Assembly: GCF_000155595.1 (NCBI RefSeq)
Contig: NZ_DS989904.1
Location: 3,738,786 to 3,802,785 of the forward strand
Direction of reading: 5' to 3'
Length of the DNA stretch: 64,000 nt
Source of the DNA: Synechococcus sp. PCC 7335
GTDB taxonomy: Bacteria > Cyanobacteriota > Cyanobacteriia > Phormidesmidales > Phormidesmidaceae
The translations under genes and the position numbers were made by a program. Within the stretch, counting starts at the first letter, position 1; each line of letters starts with the position of its first letter. This document shows, piece after piece, positions 25,822-35,610 of this stretch. A model generated the notes under the pieces. The model did not search any database and was not told where the DNA came from. It saw only the letters and a program-made list of their open reading frames with translations.

Positions 25822-26127
25822 ATGCCCGCACAGATTATCGCTCCTATCATTCAAGGAGTGTCTACATTCCTTAGTATCTACCTTGTACTAATCTTTATTC
25901 GTATCTTACTCAGTTGGTTTCCCAATATTGACTGGTCTAATTCTGTATTTTCTACGCTTTCGCAGCTTACGGACCCATATTTGAACATATTTCGCGGCAT
26001 CATACCGCCAATCGGTGGCCTGGATCTTTCTGCCATCATCGCTATCTTTGCGCTACAGATACTTTCTGGATTAGTAGCCAGCGCGGGTAATCAAATTGTT
26101 GCAATGGCTTACTATTCTGCTTACTGA
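25822..26127 (+). CDS. YggT family membrane protein
   Basis: This 101-aa protein has two membrane segments (about 12-32 and 70-92) around a loop with ILLSWFPNIDW and LTDPYLNIFRGIIPP, the YggT/Ycf19 signature. Relatives are linked to osmotic tolerance and, in plastids, to thylakoid membrane functions (CCB3). Exact role here is unknown. Confidence 0.85.
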   Translation: MPAQIIAPIIQGVSTFLSIYLVLIFIRILLSWFPNIDWSNSVFSTLSQLTDPYLNIFRGIIPPIGGLDLSAIIAIFALQILSGLVASAGNQIVAMAYYSAY

Positions 26128-26239
26128 CTACTCTGCCTATTAACCAAGGCTAAACTTTGCTACTCGATCCATCTAAAAGCTCGCTTAGACACCCTTTAGC
26201 CGAACTTTTAGATGGGTCATCACTACAATAAACAACCAA

Positions 26240-27211
26240 TTAATAGCTATTGCGGCTGACGTTGGCACCCAGTGCTTCTAGAAAGCTAGATAGATTTACA
26301 TTCCCTCCACAAATCAGCACGCCAATCTTTTCTCCTGGTTGCGGCACGTACCGCTTTGAGATCAAAGCAGCAATCGGTACAACTCCCGCAGGCTCTGCTA
26401 CGATCCGCCACTGATCCCATAGTAGCTGTTGAGCCTTTACTATCGAATCTTCATCAACTAGGACACATTCACCTACGTATTGCTGGGCGATTGGAAACAT
26501 CATCTGACCAACTTGCCTAGCGCCTAAAGCGTCTGCTGCAATACCGCCGACTTCTACAATCGCTCGCTCACCTATTGCCATAGAATCATGTAGAGTTGGC
26601 GCTCTTTCTGGCTCTATGCTTACGACCTTACAGTGACCTTGATACCAGGCGGCGATCCCTCCAATCAAACCACCCCCGCCTACCGATACCAAAATAGTAT
26701 CGAGATCAGGAGACTGTTTCTCGAACTCCAGCCCTACTGTCCCCTGCCCAGCAATGACTTCCCACTGATCAAAAGCATGGATGACTAAGGCATTCGTTTG
26801 TGCGGCTCGAACATAGCTTTTGTCCAAGGCTTCGAAGTAGTCACAGCCACCTATAGAAAGGAACGCACCGTAGTTCCTAATCCGATCTACCTTAGTTGTA
26901 GAAGAAACGGTTGGCACAAAGATTTCAGCTGGATAGCCCAGTTTTTTTGCTGCGTAGGCAACTGCCGCACCATGGTTGCCTCCTGATGCCGCAATCACCC
27001 CAGCTAATGGCACAGCGCTATTCAAAAGTTTGGAGAAGGCACCTCTTGTTTTGAAAGAGCCCGCGTGCTGAAACAGCTCTAACTTTAGAACAAGATCAGC
27101 ATCTAGACCAAAGCTACCTGTTTTTGACCTAATAACTGGAGTTTCTCGAACGTAGGGAGAAATAATGCTGTAGACGTTTTCAATGAGCGGTTTAAACTCT
27201 TCCGGCTTCAT
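26240..27211 (-). CDS. PLP-dependent threonine/serine dehydratase family enzyme
   Basis: This 323-aa fold-type II PLP enzyme has the Schiff-base Lys in GSFKTRGAF and the phosphate-cradle loop VSVGGGGLIGG. A substrate loop AASGGNHGAAVAY is also present. It has no ACT domain, so it is not the feedback-regulated IlvA form. It could be a catabolic threonine/serine dehydratase or a serine racemase-like enzyme. It lies downstream of glgP on the same strand, with a hairpin between. Confidence 0.85.
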   Translation of the reverse strand: MKPEEFKPLIENVYSIISPYVRETPVIRSKTGSFGLDADLVLKLELFQHAGSFKTRGAFSKLLNSAVPLAGVIAASGGNHGAAVAYAAKKLGYPAEIFVPTVSSTTKVDRIRNYGAFLSIGGCDYFEALDKSYVRAAQTNALVIHAFDQWEVIAGQGTVGLEFEKQSPDLDTILVSVGGGGLIGGIAAWYQGHCKVVSIEPERAPTLHDSMAIGERAIVEVGGIAADALGARQVGQMMFPIAQQYVGECVLVDEDSIVKAQQLLWDQWRIVAEPAGVVPIAALISKRYVPQPGEKIGVLICGGNVNLSSFLEALGANVSRNSY

Positions 27212-27225
27212 TTCTTTATTTAACC

Positions 27226-27259
27226 CAAAGGCCTTCGATCGAGAAACCGAAGGCCTTTG
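27226..27259 (-). terminator. Hairpin downstream of glgP
   Basis: A perfect 12-bp inverted repeat, CAAAGGCCTTCG at 27226-27237 with its complement at 27248-27259 and a 10-base loop. It lies after the glgP stop and just before the dehydratase start. The U-tract is weak (GGTTAAATAAAG follows), so it may terminate poorly or act in the leader of the next gene. Confidence 0.6.
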
Positions 27260-27321
27260 TTCACATCTCCTGAAATATCAACTTTCGCTTAAGGCAGTCT
27301 CTTCTAAGCTGAGAGACTCTG

Positions 27322-29880
27322 CTATACGGGTAGGCGAGTGCTGTTATCTGTCATCATCGATAGAGTTTTGGTGTACTCCTGTAGCTCCACAGGAACAGGC
27401 TTAATGTTCCAGATCTGATCGCAGTATTCTTGAATAGCTCGATCAGAAGAGAACTTACCCATACGAGCCGCGTTCAAAATTGACATGCGAACCCAGTTAT
27501 CTTGGTCTTTATAAGCGGCGTCTACCTGTTTTTGACAATCGACATAGGCTTGATAATCAGCTAGGACCATAAATCTATCTTGATTCAAGAGATTATCAAT
27601 TAACGGTTTGAACATCTTTGTATCTCCGCTGGAGAAGACACCAGAGCCAATCAGGTCGATGACGGTACGGAGCCCTTCATTTTCCTCATAATACTTACGG
27701 GGACTGTAGCCCGTGGCTTTGAGCTCAGCAACTTCGTGTGCCTGAAGTCCGAACAAGAAGAAATTATCATCGCCAACTTCTTCGCGAATCTCAACGTTGG
27801 CACCGTCTAAAGTTCCAATAGTCAGTGCGCCGTTCATAGCAAATTTCATATTGCCTGTACCGGATGCTTCAAAACCTGCGGTCGAAATTTGCTCTGAAAG
27901 ATCAGAGGCAGGGTAAATAGGTTGTGCGTTCGTAACGTTGTAGTTCGGATAGAAAACGACTTTAAGCTGATCGCGAATGTCTGGGTCGCGGTTGACTACA
28001 CGGCCCACAGAGGTGATGAGCTTGATGATGAGCTTAGCCATAAAGTAGCCCGGCGCTGCCTTACCCGCAAAGATAAAGGTGCGTGGCGTAATGTTTAGAT
28101 CCGGATTGCTCTTGAGCTGGTGGTAGAGCGAAATGATGTGCAGTGCGTTGAGCTGCTGACGCTTGTACTCATGAATACGCTTGATCTGTACGTCAAACAT
28201 CGAGGTAGGGCTAACTTTGACGCCAGTTGCCCTTTCAATGCGTACGGCTAAGGCTTCTTTGTTTGCTTGCTTGATCTGTCGCCATTCAGTGCGAAAGCCC
28301 GGATCATCGGCAAACGATTCTAACTGCTTGAGTTGAAACAGGTCGGTGGGCCACTCGTCGCCAATGCGCTGATTGATCAACCGAGTAAGTTTAGGATTGC
28401 TGAGTACCATCCAGCGACGAGGCGTGACACCGTTGGTTTCGTTGATAAATTTCTCTGGGAAGAGCTGATAGAAGTCATTAAGTACAGTTTCTTTGAGTAG
28501 CTCTGTGTGAAGGGCCGCAACACCGTTAATGGCATGACTACCCACACAAGCAAGATTAGCCATGCGAACATAGCGACCACCGCTCTCGTCAATCAAAGAC
28601 ATGCGGGATATGCGCTCGTTGTCCTGGCCAAATTTGAGTCTGACATCTTCTAGGAAGTGACGGTTGATTTCGAAAATAATCTCAAGATGGCGGGGAAGTA
28701 AGTTGCCAAACAAGCCAATAGGCCAGCGTTCTAAGGCTTCGGGCAGAAGGGTGTGGTTGGTATAGGCAAGGGATTTTTGGGTGATTTCCCAGGCTTTATC
28801 CCATTCAAATTCGTGAACGTCGATGAGTAGACGCATGAGTTCTGCGACGGCGATCGCAGGGTGCGTATCGTTCATTTGCAGCGTATATTTTTCTGGGAAT
28901 TGTTCTAGGGGAATGCCATCGCGCAGCATGATTCGAATCATGTCTTGCAAAGAGCAAGAGACAAAGAAGTACTGCTGCTCTAGGCGTAGCTGCTTACCTT
29001 CTAGGTGCTCATCATTGGGATAGAGCACTTTGGAGATGTTTTCAGAGACTACCTTGGAATTGACCGCACCGGAGTAGTCGCCGTGGTTAAAAGCTTCAAA
29101 GTCGAAAGCATCAGGCGATTCAGCTTTCCACAGACGGAGCGTAGTGGCTGTGTTGACTTTATAGCCAAGAATAGCTGTGTCGTAAGGGACGCCCTTAACG
29201 ACGCGATCGCACACCCATTCTACCCGGTAGCTGCCTTTGTTATCGGTATATGCTTTGGTATAGCCACCTAGCTTAACTTCTTGAGCCCACAGCGGCCGAA
29301 CAATTTCCCAAGGATTACCATTAGCTAGCCACTTGTCGGTGCGCTCAATCTGCCAGCCATCTTGAAGTTCTTGCTTAAAGATGCCGAACTCGTAGCGAAT
29401 ACCATAGCCTAGAGAGGGAATTTGTAGCGTTGCCATCGAATCTAGATAGCAGGCCGCTAGTCGACCCAAACCACCGTTGCCTAGACCAGGCTCTTGCTCT
29501 TGCGCCATAATTTCGGGCAAACTTAGGCCCAGATCAGCCATGGCTTCGTCTACTACATCGTATAGACCTAGGTTGATCAGGTTGTTTCCTAGATACGGCC
29601 CCATCAAAAACTCTGCTGATAAATAGACCGCTGTCCGCGACTTTTGAGCCCGGTAGGTGCTTGCCGAGCTGAGCCAGTGGTGCAGCATGCGATCGCGCAC
29701 CGTATAGGCCAATGCCATATAGTAGTCCTGTATAGAGGCAATCTCCGGCGATTTCCCCTGTACATAGAACAAGTTGTCTAGAAACGCCCGTTTTAGTGTT
29801 TCTGGCGTTAGACCAGTACGATCATCTTCCACTCGGATAGTGGAACGTACTTGTGGTGTGTTGATCTCTTTGGATTGCAT
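27322..29880 (-). CDS. glgP: Glycogen/starch phosphorylase
   Basis: This 852-aa GT35 phosphorylase releases glucose-1-phosphate from glycogen. The PLP-binding motif EASGTGNMKFAMNGALTIGT (GTGNMKxxxNG) is intact near residue 680, and so are EQEPGLGNGGLGRLAACYLDS and NDTHPAIAVAELMRLL. The length fits bacterial GlgP. It is a single gene with its own upstream region of 447 bp. Confidence 0.95.
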   Translation of the reverse strand: MQSKEINTPQVRSTIRVEDDRTGLTPETLKRAFLDNLFYVQGKSPEIASIQDYYMALAYTVRDRMLHHWLSSASTYRAQKSRTAVYLSAEFLMGPYLGNNLINLGLYDVVDEAMADLGLSLPEIMAQEQEPGLGNGGLGRLAACYLDSMATLQIPSLGYGIRYEFGIFKQELQDGWQIERTDKWLANGNPWEIVRPLWAQEVKLGGYTKAYTDNKGSYRVEWVCDRVVKGVPYDTAILGYKVNTATTLRLWKAESPDAFDFEAFNHGDYSGAVNSKVVSENISKVLYPNDEHLEGKQLRLEQQYFFVSCSLQDMIRIMLRDGIPLEQFPEKYTLQMNDTHPAIAVAELMRLLIDVHEFEWDKAWEITQKSLAYTNHTLLPEALERWPIGLFGNLLPRHLEIIFEINRHFLEDVRLKFGQDNERISRMSLIDESGGRYVRMANLACVGSHAINGVAALHTELLKETVLNDFYQLFPEKFINETNGVTPRRWMVLSNPKLTRLINQRIGDEWPTDLFQLKQLESFADDPGFRTEWRQIKQANKEALAVRIERATGVKVSPTSMFDVQIKRIHEYKRQQLNALHIISLYHQLKSNPDLNITPRTFIFAGKAAPGYFMAKLIIKLITSVGRVVNRDPDIRDQLKVVFYPNYNVTNAQPIYPASDLSEQISTAGFEASGTGNMKFAMNGALTIGTLDGANVEIREEVGDDNFFLFGLQAHEVAELKATGYSPRKYYEENEGLRTVIDLIGSGVFSSGDTKMFKPLIDNLLNQDRFMVLADYQAYVDCQKQVDAAYKDQDNWVRMSILNAARMGKFSSDRAIQEYCDQIWNIKPVPVELQEYTKTLSMMTDNSTRLPV

Positions 29881-30327
29881 AAGTCACCAGATAGATGGAT
29901 GGGGGGCAATATAAGCAGGTTGGCTGAGGTCTGTTTATCGACGCTGTTCCCTTGAATTTTTGCTTGAGTTAATAGCTAAAAGACTTAATTTAAGTCAAAT
30001 TTCAATCACTCAAGGTTATATGGACATTTGCCTCCTAGGGTTTAACCTACATAAAGTCATAAGATGCAGCGACAAACGGTAAAGCTAACTACTAAAGCTA
30101 GGTAATTATGCCCACTGGCGATCGCTATTAACTCTTTCCTAGCGTGTCGTTTGCGTTTGCGGGCTCATAGAACTAAAGAAAAAAGAATAGGAAAGCAAAA
30201 CTTTCAGCTACCGTGCGGTCTACAAGTGAAAGCCCAGTAGTATCTGTTCTGACTACTGGGCTATTCCTAGATTGGGTGGATACTATGTATATCTACGACG
30301 TGATCGCTGAGCGCGTAAGGTAAGCAT
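29881..30327. other. 447-bp gap between glgP and a DNA-encoded small protein gene
   Basis: No gene is seen. It carries the glgP promoter on the left side and the terminator hairpin of the 30328-30729 gene on the right (30231-30262). No further motif was found. Confidence 0.5.
30231..30262 (-). terminator. Terminator-like hairpin after the 133-aa protein gene
   Basis: AGCCCAGTAG at 30231-30240 pairs perfectly with CTACTGGGCT at 30253-30262 (12-base loop). It lies 65 bp past the stop of the minus-strand gene at 30328. The following bases on that strand are TTCACTTG, so the U-tract is poor. Confidence 0.55.
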
Positions 30328-30729
30328 CTAGCGAGGTTTATCCGCAGGACCATCATCTTTTTGAGATTGCTCTAGCAGGCGTTCAAAACGCTCTTTACTC
30401 CAGCGATCGGTAGCATAGGAAATAGCGCTAATTTCCTCTAAACGAATTAGCCAAACAGTGCGCTGGTAGGGGTCGTCAGGTAATTCCTCGTCCTCGAATC
30501 CCTCAGCCACATCAACATCGACCACCTCGACATATTCTGCGTCTAGATAGATAGGTATGCCCACTAAGCGTGTCCCTGGCATACGAAACCAAACTTCGCT
30601 ACCGGCGTGGAGGGCTTCTTCTAATCGGCGGTACAGTCGGCTCGAAGAATTTGAAGTGGCGGCGGCGGCAGGTCGAGTGCTAGTAGACTGCTCCTGACGG
30701 GCGGTGTTCTTCATCATGCCTTCTGTCAT
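30328..30729 (-). CDS. Conserved cyanobacterial protein of unknown function
   Basis: This 133-aa acidic protein has a Ser/Ala-rich N-terminus (about 1-30), then a compact beta-rich region (SEVWFRMPGTRLVGIPIYLD, YVEVVDVDV, RTVWLIRLEEISAISY) and a helical tail. The pattern recalls a small barrel, but no named family is recognised. ATG 30714 (MKNTARQ) is an alternative start. No operon partner. Confidence 0.65.
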   Translation of the reverse strand: MTEGMMKNTARQEQSTSTRPAAAATSNSSSRLYRRLEEALHAGSEVWFRMPGTRLVGIPIYLDAEYVEVVDVDVAEGFEDEELPDDPYQRTVWLIRLEEISAISYATDRWSKERFERLLEQSQKDDGPADKPR

Positions 30730-31181
30730 AATCTTCCTCCTCTTAATATGCTGCTTGCTTCTGTGTCCTACTTCATTCGACTTACTAGCTTAGTGTTTAG
30801 ATTTCGTTAGTTCTGCTAGTTATTAGGATACAAAGATGTTTGTTCCGTCAGTTCAGGTGATGCTTTGGCACAGCATACCGTGCCAACTAAAGATGAGTCA
30901 TCTTAATTCACAAGGATTATCCGACTGTAGAGAACCGCGCATCTACGACTGATCACCCCTAACTGATTGCGCCTAGTAGATGCCTTCTGTAGGCAAGTGG
31001 CATGCAATATCACTACAACATAGCAAATCCCTACTTAATTGGTCGCTTTAATTGATCGCTTTAGTTTAGTGAGTATTAGCTTTGGTTAGATATAGCTTTT
31101 CTACAGTTTTTGACAAAAGTGAATTTGAGCAGCCTACTACTAAGTGGGCTTAAGTGGGTTGAAAGAATAGGCTGGAAAAAC
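30730..31181. other. 452-bp gap without gene, holding a small hairpin and dispersed repeat
   Basis: No gene is seen. TTGGCAC at 30865-30871 pairs with GTGCCAA at 30880-30886. The stretch 30855-30875 matches 3595-3615 at 19 of 21 positions. It is downstream of accB and upstream of the 133-aa protein gene. Confidence 0.5.
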
Positions 31182-31679
31182 TTACTTAGCAAGTTTTACT
31201 CGCATCAGTGGCTGTCCAAATTCGATCGGTTCAGCATTTTCTACCAGAATGGCTACAATTTCGCCAGACACTTCGGCTTCTAGCTCGTTCATTAGCTTCA
31301 TTGCCTCGATGATGCATACTGTTTGACCCGACTGGATGCGATCGCCTACTTCTACGAAGGCAGACTCATCCGGCGCGGGCGATCGATAGAACGTACCGAC
31401 CATTGGCGAGGTGATCTCGACTAAAGACGCATCAATCGCTGGTGTAGACGGAGTAGTAGGCTCTGCTGGCGTACTAATAGGAGCCGGCGGCGAGATTGGT
31501 GCTGCTGGCTCAATGGGCGCGGCGGGCGTAGTACTTGGAGCTGCGCTAAGAACAACTTCTGGCTGGAGCGCAGAAGGTTTACGAAGCGTCAGTTCAAATT
31601 CATCGTTTTTTAGGGTTAGCTCAGCGATGTCAGTCTGGTCTATAGCCGTTACCAACTCGCAGAGTTCTTTAAAGTTCAC
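31182..31679 (-). CDS. accB: Biotin carboxyl carrier protein of acetyl-CoA carboxylase
   Basis: This 165-aa protein has an N-terminal assembly domain ([21 protein letters not shown]), a long Pro/Ala/Thr hinge (about 45-85) and the C-terminal biotinyl domain with the biotin Lys in EAMKLMNE. It carries CO2 between AccC and AccAD in fatty-acid synthesis. It follows efp by 53 bp, a common arrangement in cyanobacteria. Confidence 0.96.
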   Translation of the reverse strand: MNFKELCELVTAIDQTDIAELTLKNDEFELTLRKPSALQPEVVLSAAPSTTPAAPIEPAAPISPPAPISTPAEPTTPSTPAIDASLVEITSPMVGTFYRSPAPDESAFVEVGDRIQSGQTVCIIEAMKLMNELEAEVSGEIVAILVENAEPIEFGQPLMRVKLAK

Positions 31680-31732
31680 CTGTAAAATCCCATATTAAAA
31701 ATGTTCATAGCTAGTGCGCAAATCATACAACC

Positions 31733-32293
31733 TTAGGTTTCACGACCTAGATAGGTATCGTTACGAGTGTCGATTTTGATTCTTTCACCCTGAGAAATGA
31801 ACAGCGGTACCATCACCTGAGCGCCCGTTTCAACGGTGGCAGGTTTGGTTCCTCCAGTAGCCGTATCACCCTTGACTCCTGGATCAGTCTGAGTGATCTC
31901 TAAAACGACAGTGTTGGGCAGTTCTACTTCTAGAACTCGCTCATCCCAAGTCAAAACGGTTACTTCCATTTCTTCTTTGAGATACTTCACAGCATCACCA
32001 ATTTGATCAGCGTTGAGCCGACTTTCCTCGTAAGTTTCCATATCCATAAAGACGTATTGATCGCCGTCTCTATAGGTGTATTGCTTGTTTCTCTTTTCAA
32101 GTATTGCCTGAGGCACCATCTCGCCCGCCCTAAAAGTCCGTTCGAGCGTGTTGCCTGTCTGCGCATTTTTCAGCTTAGTACGCACAAAAGCAGAGCCTTT
32201 GCCAGGTTTGACGTGCAAAAACTCAACGACGCGCCACACGGAGCCATCGATTTCGATACTGGTACCGGTGCGGAAATCATTGCTAGAGATCAT
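31733..32293 (-). CDS. efp: Elongation factor P
   Basis: This 186-aa protein has the three EF-P barrels. The tip of domain I reads [14 protein letters not shown], with Lys32 at the position that is modified in other bacteria. EF-P relieves ribosome stalling at polyproline stretches. It is first in efp-accB. Confidence 0.96.
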   Translation of the reverse strand: MISSNDFRTGTSIEIDGSVWRVVEFLHVKPGKGSAFVRTKLKNAQTGNTLERTFRAGEMVPQAILEKRNKQYTYRDGDQYVFMDMETYEESRLNADQIGDAVKYLKEEMEVTVLTWDERVLEVELPNTVVLEITQTDPGVKGDTATGGTKPATVETGAQVMVPLFISQGERIKIDTRNDTYLGRET

Positions 32294-32546
32294 GATGATA
32301 GCTAAAAGGTGCTAAGGCAATCGGCAATCATTGTACAGCTCGGCGGTTAGTTGCCTGCTAATTATGCTCCATAAATTAACAGCCTCACTACGGGCTAGAC
32401 CTGCTGATAAAGTTAGCTAGCTGATGGCAGATAGTGTGAGCGTACTAATTGATAACAAGGGTTACAGCATCGGCGGGTGACTGGGGGTGAGGGACCCAGA
32501 CTATGGCAAGATCAAAGCTGAACGCCAAAAGTCTCCCAATCAAGCC

Positions 32547-33674
32547 ATGAATTTGCGAAAGCTTAAAAGTCTGATCAAAGCCGCTTGTTTTAGTCTGTTG
32601 CTATCCGCGATGTGTCTATTGACATCCGTGATGCCTGCACAGGCGATCGCGCTTAATCCGGTTCTAGCGCCTGTCCTAGCTGGGCTGCCGCCAGGAAATG
32701 CAATCACAGACGGTGCGGCTCTACTACGCTACGCTTTACCGATTGACAATAAGGAGATCCGGTCGATTCAAGGCGACTTAGAAGAGATTTCTGAATGGCT
32801 GCGCAGTAAGCGCTGGGGACCCATGAAGAAAGACGTTAATAAAGTAGAACGAGTACTCAATAGAAAGCGAGACGCGATTCTAGCTAGCGTGCCAGAAGAT
32901 CGCCAAGCGCAGGCCAATCAGATTCTCGATAGTTTAGCAGGCGGACTAGAGCCTATTCGTGAAGCAATCGAGGCCGAAGACAAAGAAGGCGTTTGGACTG
33001 AGCGTAAGCAGCTGCTAGATCAAGTCGGCGAGCTAGAAGAGCTGATGGTAGACGGCTTTCCGTTTGAAGTGCCGGCTGAATATGATAATTTGCCCCAGCT
33101 TAAAGGTAGAGCGACGGTTAAGTTCGAGACGACTAAAGGCGATGTGACTGTTGTTGCAGATGGCTACAGCGCCCCGGTTACTGCTGGTAACTTTGTTGAT
33201 CTAGTCAATAAGAAATTCTATGACGACATGCCATTTATCCGCGCTGAAGACTTTTATGTCTTGCAAACAGGCGATCCAGAAGGACCAGATGCGGGCTATA
33301 TCGATCCAGAAACGGGCGAGTATCGGGCGATCCCCATGGAAATTCTGGTTAAAGGCGATGATGAACCGATCTATGGCTTCACGCTAGAGGAAATTGGTCA
33401 GTATATGGACGAGCCGGTTCTACCGTTCAACTCCTATGGCAGCTTGGCTCTTGCTAGACCTAGCAACGACAACAACGGTGGGTCTTCGCAGTTTTTCTTC
33501 TTCTTGTTTGAAGCGGAGCTAACCCCTGCAGGTCGCAATATGCTAGACGGACGCTATGCAGTCTTTGGCTATACAATCGATGGCAAAGAGGTCTTGCGAT
33601 CGCTCAGCCAAGACGACAAAATTATCTCTGCTAGCGTGATTGACGGACTTGAAAACCTTGAACAGCCAGGTTAG
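32547..33674 (+). CDS. Lumenal/periplasmic cyclophilin-type peptidyl-prolyl isomerase (TLP40-like)
   Basis: ATG 32547 (MNLRKLKSL) is preferred over GTG 32487, because a signal peptide follows directly, ending near MPAQAIA. The 375-aa protein has an N-terminal helical bundle (about 45-165, ALLRYALPIDNKEIRSIQGDLE) and a C-terminal cyclophilin domain (about 190-365: TKGDVTVVADGYSAPVTAGNF, GGSSQFFFF). This matches the chloroplast lumenal TLP40/CYP38 layout, implicated in photosystem II assembly. thiL starts 5 bp after its stop. Confidence 0.88.
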   Translation: MNLRKLKSLIKAACFSLLLSAMCLLTSVMPAQAIALNPVLAPVLAGLPPGNAITDGAALLRYALPIDNKEIRSIQGDLEEISEWLRSKRWGPMKKDVNKVERVLNRKRDAILASVPEDRQAQANQILDSLAGGLEPIREAIEAEDKEGVWTERKQLLDQVGELEELMVDGFPFEVPAEYDNLPQLKGRATVKFETTKGDVTVVADGYSAPVTAGNFVDLVNKKFYDDMPFIRAEDFYVLQTGDPEGPDAGYIDPETGEYRAIPMEILVKGDDEPIYGFTLEEIGQYMDEPVLPFNSYGSLALARPSNDNNGGSSQFFFFLFEAELTPAGRNMLDGRYAVFGYTIDGKEVLRSLSQDDKIISASVIDGLENLEQPG

Positions 33675-33679
33675 TTCAA

Positions 33680-34768
33680 TTGGCAGCTACAGACCAAAGT
33701 TGCGATTCTTCTGACATCGAATCTCAAGCTGAAGCACTTGCCCCTACGGTCGCAGATATTGGTGAGCTAGCTCTCATCGAACGGCTAAAGCCATATTGTG
33801 CAACTGGGGCCATCGGTGACGATGCTGCGACTTTAAACATTCGGCCAAACCACAAGCTAGTGACTACGACTGATATGTTAGTCGAGGCCGTTCACTTTAG
33901 CGATCGCACAACCCCGCCTTATTCAGTTGGGTGGCGAGCGGTAGCGGCTAACCTATCTGATTTAGCCGCTATGGGCGCAGAGCCACTAGCAGTGACGGTT
34001 GGACTAGGTTTGCCTAGTGATACACCGCTGAGCTGGGTGGAAGCACTTTACCAGGGCATGTCGGACTGCTTAAGCACGTATGGTGGTGAGATTGTGGGCG
34101 GCGATCTTTGTCGCGCAAGCTGCCAGACAGTATCGGTTACAGCGTTAGGAGAAGTCCAGCCATCACAGGTGATTTGTCGAAATACGGCAATACCAGGAAT
34201 GACAGTCGTAGTTACAGGTGCCCATGGAGCCTCTCGGGCTGGACTAGCGGTTTTGCTAGGTGAGCTGACCTTAGATGAACCAATAGCACCTAACGGAGAG
34301 ATAGCCGCGTTCGTAGCCACCTGGATCAAGGCGCACCAGGAGCCAGTGCCTCGATTTGATGCGATCGCTACTCTTCACCAAATTATTAAAGATCAAATGC
34401 TAGCTACCTCTGATACTTATCCAGTAGTTGCGGGGATGGACAGCAGTGATGGCTTGGCCAATGCGCTATTGCAGCTGAGTAGCAGCAGCGGAATTGGGAT
34501 GAATATTGGGCAATCACAAATCCCGCTTGCAGCTGGGCTGACTGCTATCGTCGGCGCTAAAACTGCCTTAGACTGGGCTCTCTATGGAGGAGAAGACTTT
34601 GAGCTCGTGCTATGCTTGCCACCGTCTCTAGCCAAGGTATTCACCCAGACCTCTCTTGGCATCGCCATTGGTACTACAACAGATACCGGCACCGTCTACC
34701 TATGTTCTGCATCATATGGTCAAGAGAAGCGCACCCCCCTTTCTCATCAAGGCTTTGAGCACTTCTAA
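33680..34768 (+). CDS. thiL: Thiamine-monophosphate kinase
   Basis: This 362-aa frame starts at TTG 33680; no ATG precedes the conserved region, so the start is uncertain. ThiL phosphorylates thiamine phosphate to thiamine diphosphate with ATP. Signatures: ELALIERLKPY, the Mg-ATP loop GAIGDDAATL, TTDMLVEAVHF, NLSDLAAMGAEPLAVTVGLG, GGDLCRA, and GMDSSDGLANAL near the C-terminus. It follows the cyclophilin gene closely and may be cotranscribed. Confidence 0.92.
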   Translation: MAATDQSCDSSDIESQAEALAPTVADIGELALIERLKPYCATGAIGDDAATLNIRPNHKLVTTTDMLVEAVHFSDRTTPPYSVGWRAVAANLSDLAAMGAEPLAVTVGLGLPSDTPLSWVEALYQGMSDCLSTYGGEIVGGDLCRASCQTVSVTALGEVQPSQVICRNTAIPGMTVVVTGAHGASRAGLAVLLGELTLDEPIAPNGEIAAFVATWIKAHQEPVPRFDAIATLHQIIKDQMLATSDTYPVVAGMDSSDGLANALLQLSSSSGIGMNIGQSQIPLAAGLTAIVGAKTALDWALYGGEDFELVLCLPPSLAKVFTQTSLGIAIGTTTDTGTVYLCSASYGQEKRTPLSHQGFEHF

Positions 34769-34916
34769 ACTTGATCCTTAGTTAGGTCTCTCTCAATGTG
34801 GTTTGCTCGATTTGGCCTCTTAGCCTCATTTGGCCTCTTTGAACTGCCTCTTTGAACTTAAGTGCAATAGTGTACTACACTAGCAAAGTTGTTCAATTCC
34901 ACAAATTATTACGCTT

Positions 34917-35093
34917 ATGGCGGTTCCAAAGAAGAAAACTTCCAAATCCAAGCGGGACAGTCGTAGAGCTACCTGGAACCGCAAAGCAGCTATCCAAGCG
35001 CAGCGAGCGCTCTCTCTAGGTAAGTCTGTACTGACCGATCAATCTAACAGCTTTGAGTATCCTTCCAAAGACGATGAAGAGGATGATGAATAG
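34917..35093 (+). CDS. rpmF: 50S ribosomal protein L32
   Basis: This 58-aa ORF, below the usual length cut-off, reads [18 protein letters not shown], the L32 signature. It lacks the Cys zinc ribbon (C- form), and its tail is acidic (DDEEDDE). A strong terminator follows at 35164-35194. Confidence 0.95.
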   Translation: MAVPKKKTSKSKRDSRRATWNRKAAIQAQRALSLGKSVLTDQSNSFEYPSKDDEEDDE

Positions 35094-35163
35094 GGATAGA
35101 TAGAGCTTTTTGTCACACGGCTTTAGTCAATCCCAGAAGCGATTATCATTTGTTACAATTTTT

Positions 35164-35194
35164 AAAGGTAGAGTCTTAGGCTCTGCCTTTTTTA
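35164..35194 (+). terminator. Rho-independent terminator after rpmF
   Basis: AAAGGTAGAG at 35164-35173 pairs with CTCTGCCTTT (35181-35190, one G-U pair) across a 7-base loop and is followed by further T residues. This is the clearest intrinsic terminator in the window. Confidence 0.8.
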
Positions 35195-35225
35195 ATAAAA
35201 ACACACATTTGATTTCCTAGAAGAC

Positions 35226-35471
35226 ATGGTGAGGCCAAAAAGAACTGTCAAACGTATGCAATTGACGCTGGCTCAGCAGCGGTGTCGTACCGTCGCCATG
35301 CGGGTTGCGTTAATTGTAGGGACAGTTCTCTTTACCATCAATCACGGTCAGGCTTTAGTGCAAGATGAAATGAGCCCTAGCCGCTGGTTTGCCGCCCTAC
35401 TGACGTATTGTGTACCGTTCATGGTGAGCATCCATGGCCAGAGTAGCCAGCGGGCTAGCCGACTTTCTTAA
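35226..35471 (+). CDS. NrtS-type small nitrate/nitrite transport protein
   Basis: This 81-aa protein has two membrane segments (about 24-42 and 54-71). The blocks VALIVGTVLFTINHGQAL and SRWFAALLTYCVPFMVSIHGQ match NrtS, the two-subunit nitrate/nitrite transporter first described from marine Synechococcus-type cyanobacteria. Only one gene is present here; NrtS is often a pair. Met11 is an alternative start. No NtcA box was found upstream. Confidence 0.72.
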   Translation: MVRPKRTVKRMQLTLAQQRCRTVAMRVALIVGTVLFTINHGQALVQDEMSPSRWFAALLTYCVPFMVSIHGQSSQRASRLS

Positions 35472-35610
35472 GTAGATCGCGATCCGGCCTATAAGTTAGC
35501 CGGATCGATTGCGATCGCACTTATTTAAATACACGATCAAACAAGTGCAGGCGTACGCCAGATCGTTTGTATTGGTATGATAGGAACCTGATTATGTGCG
35601 ATCGCACCGC

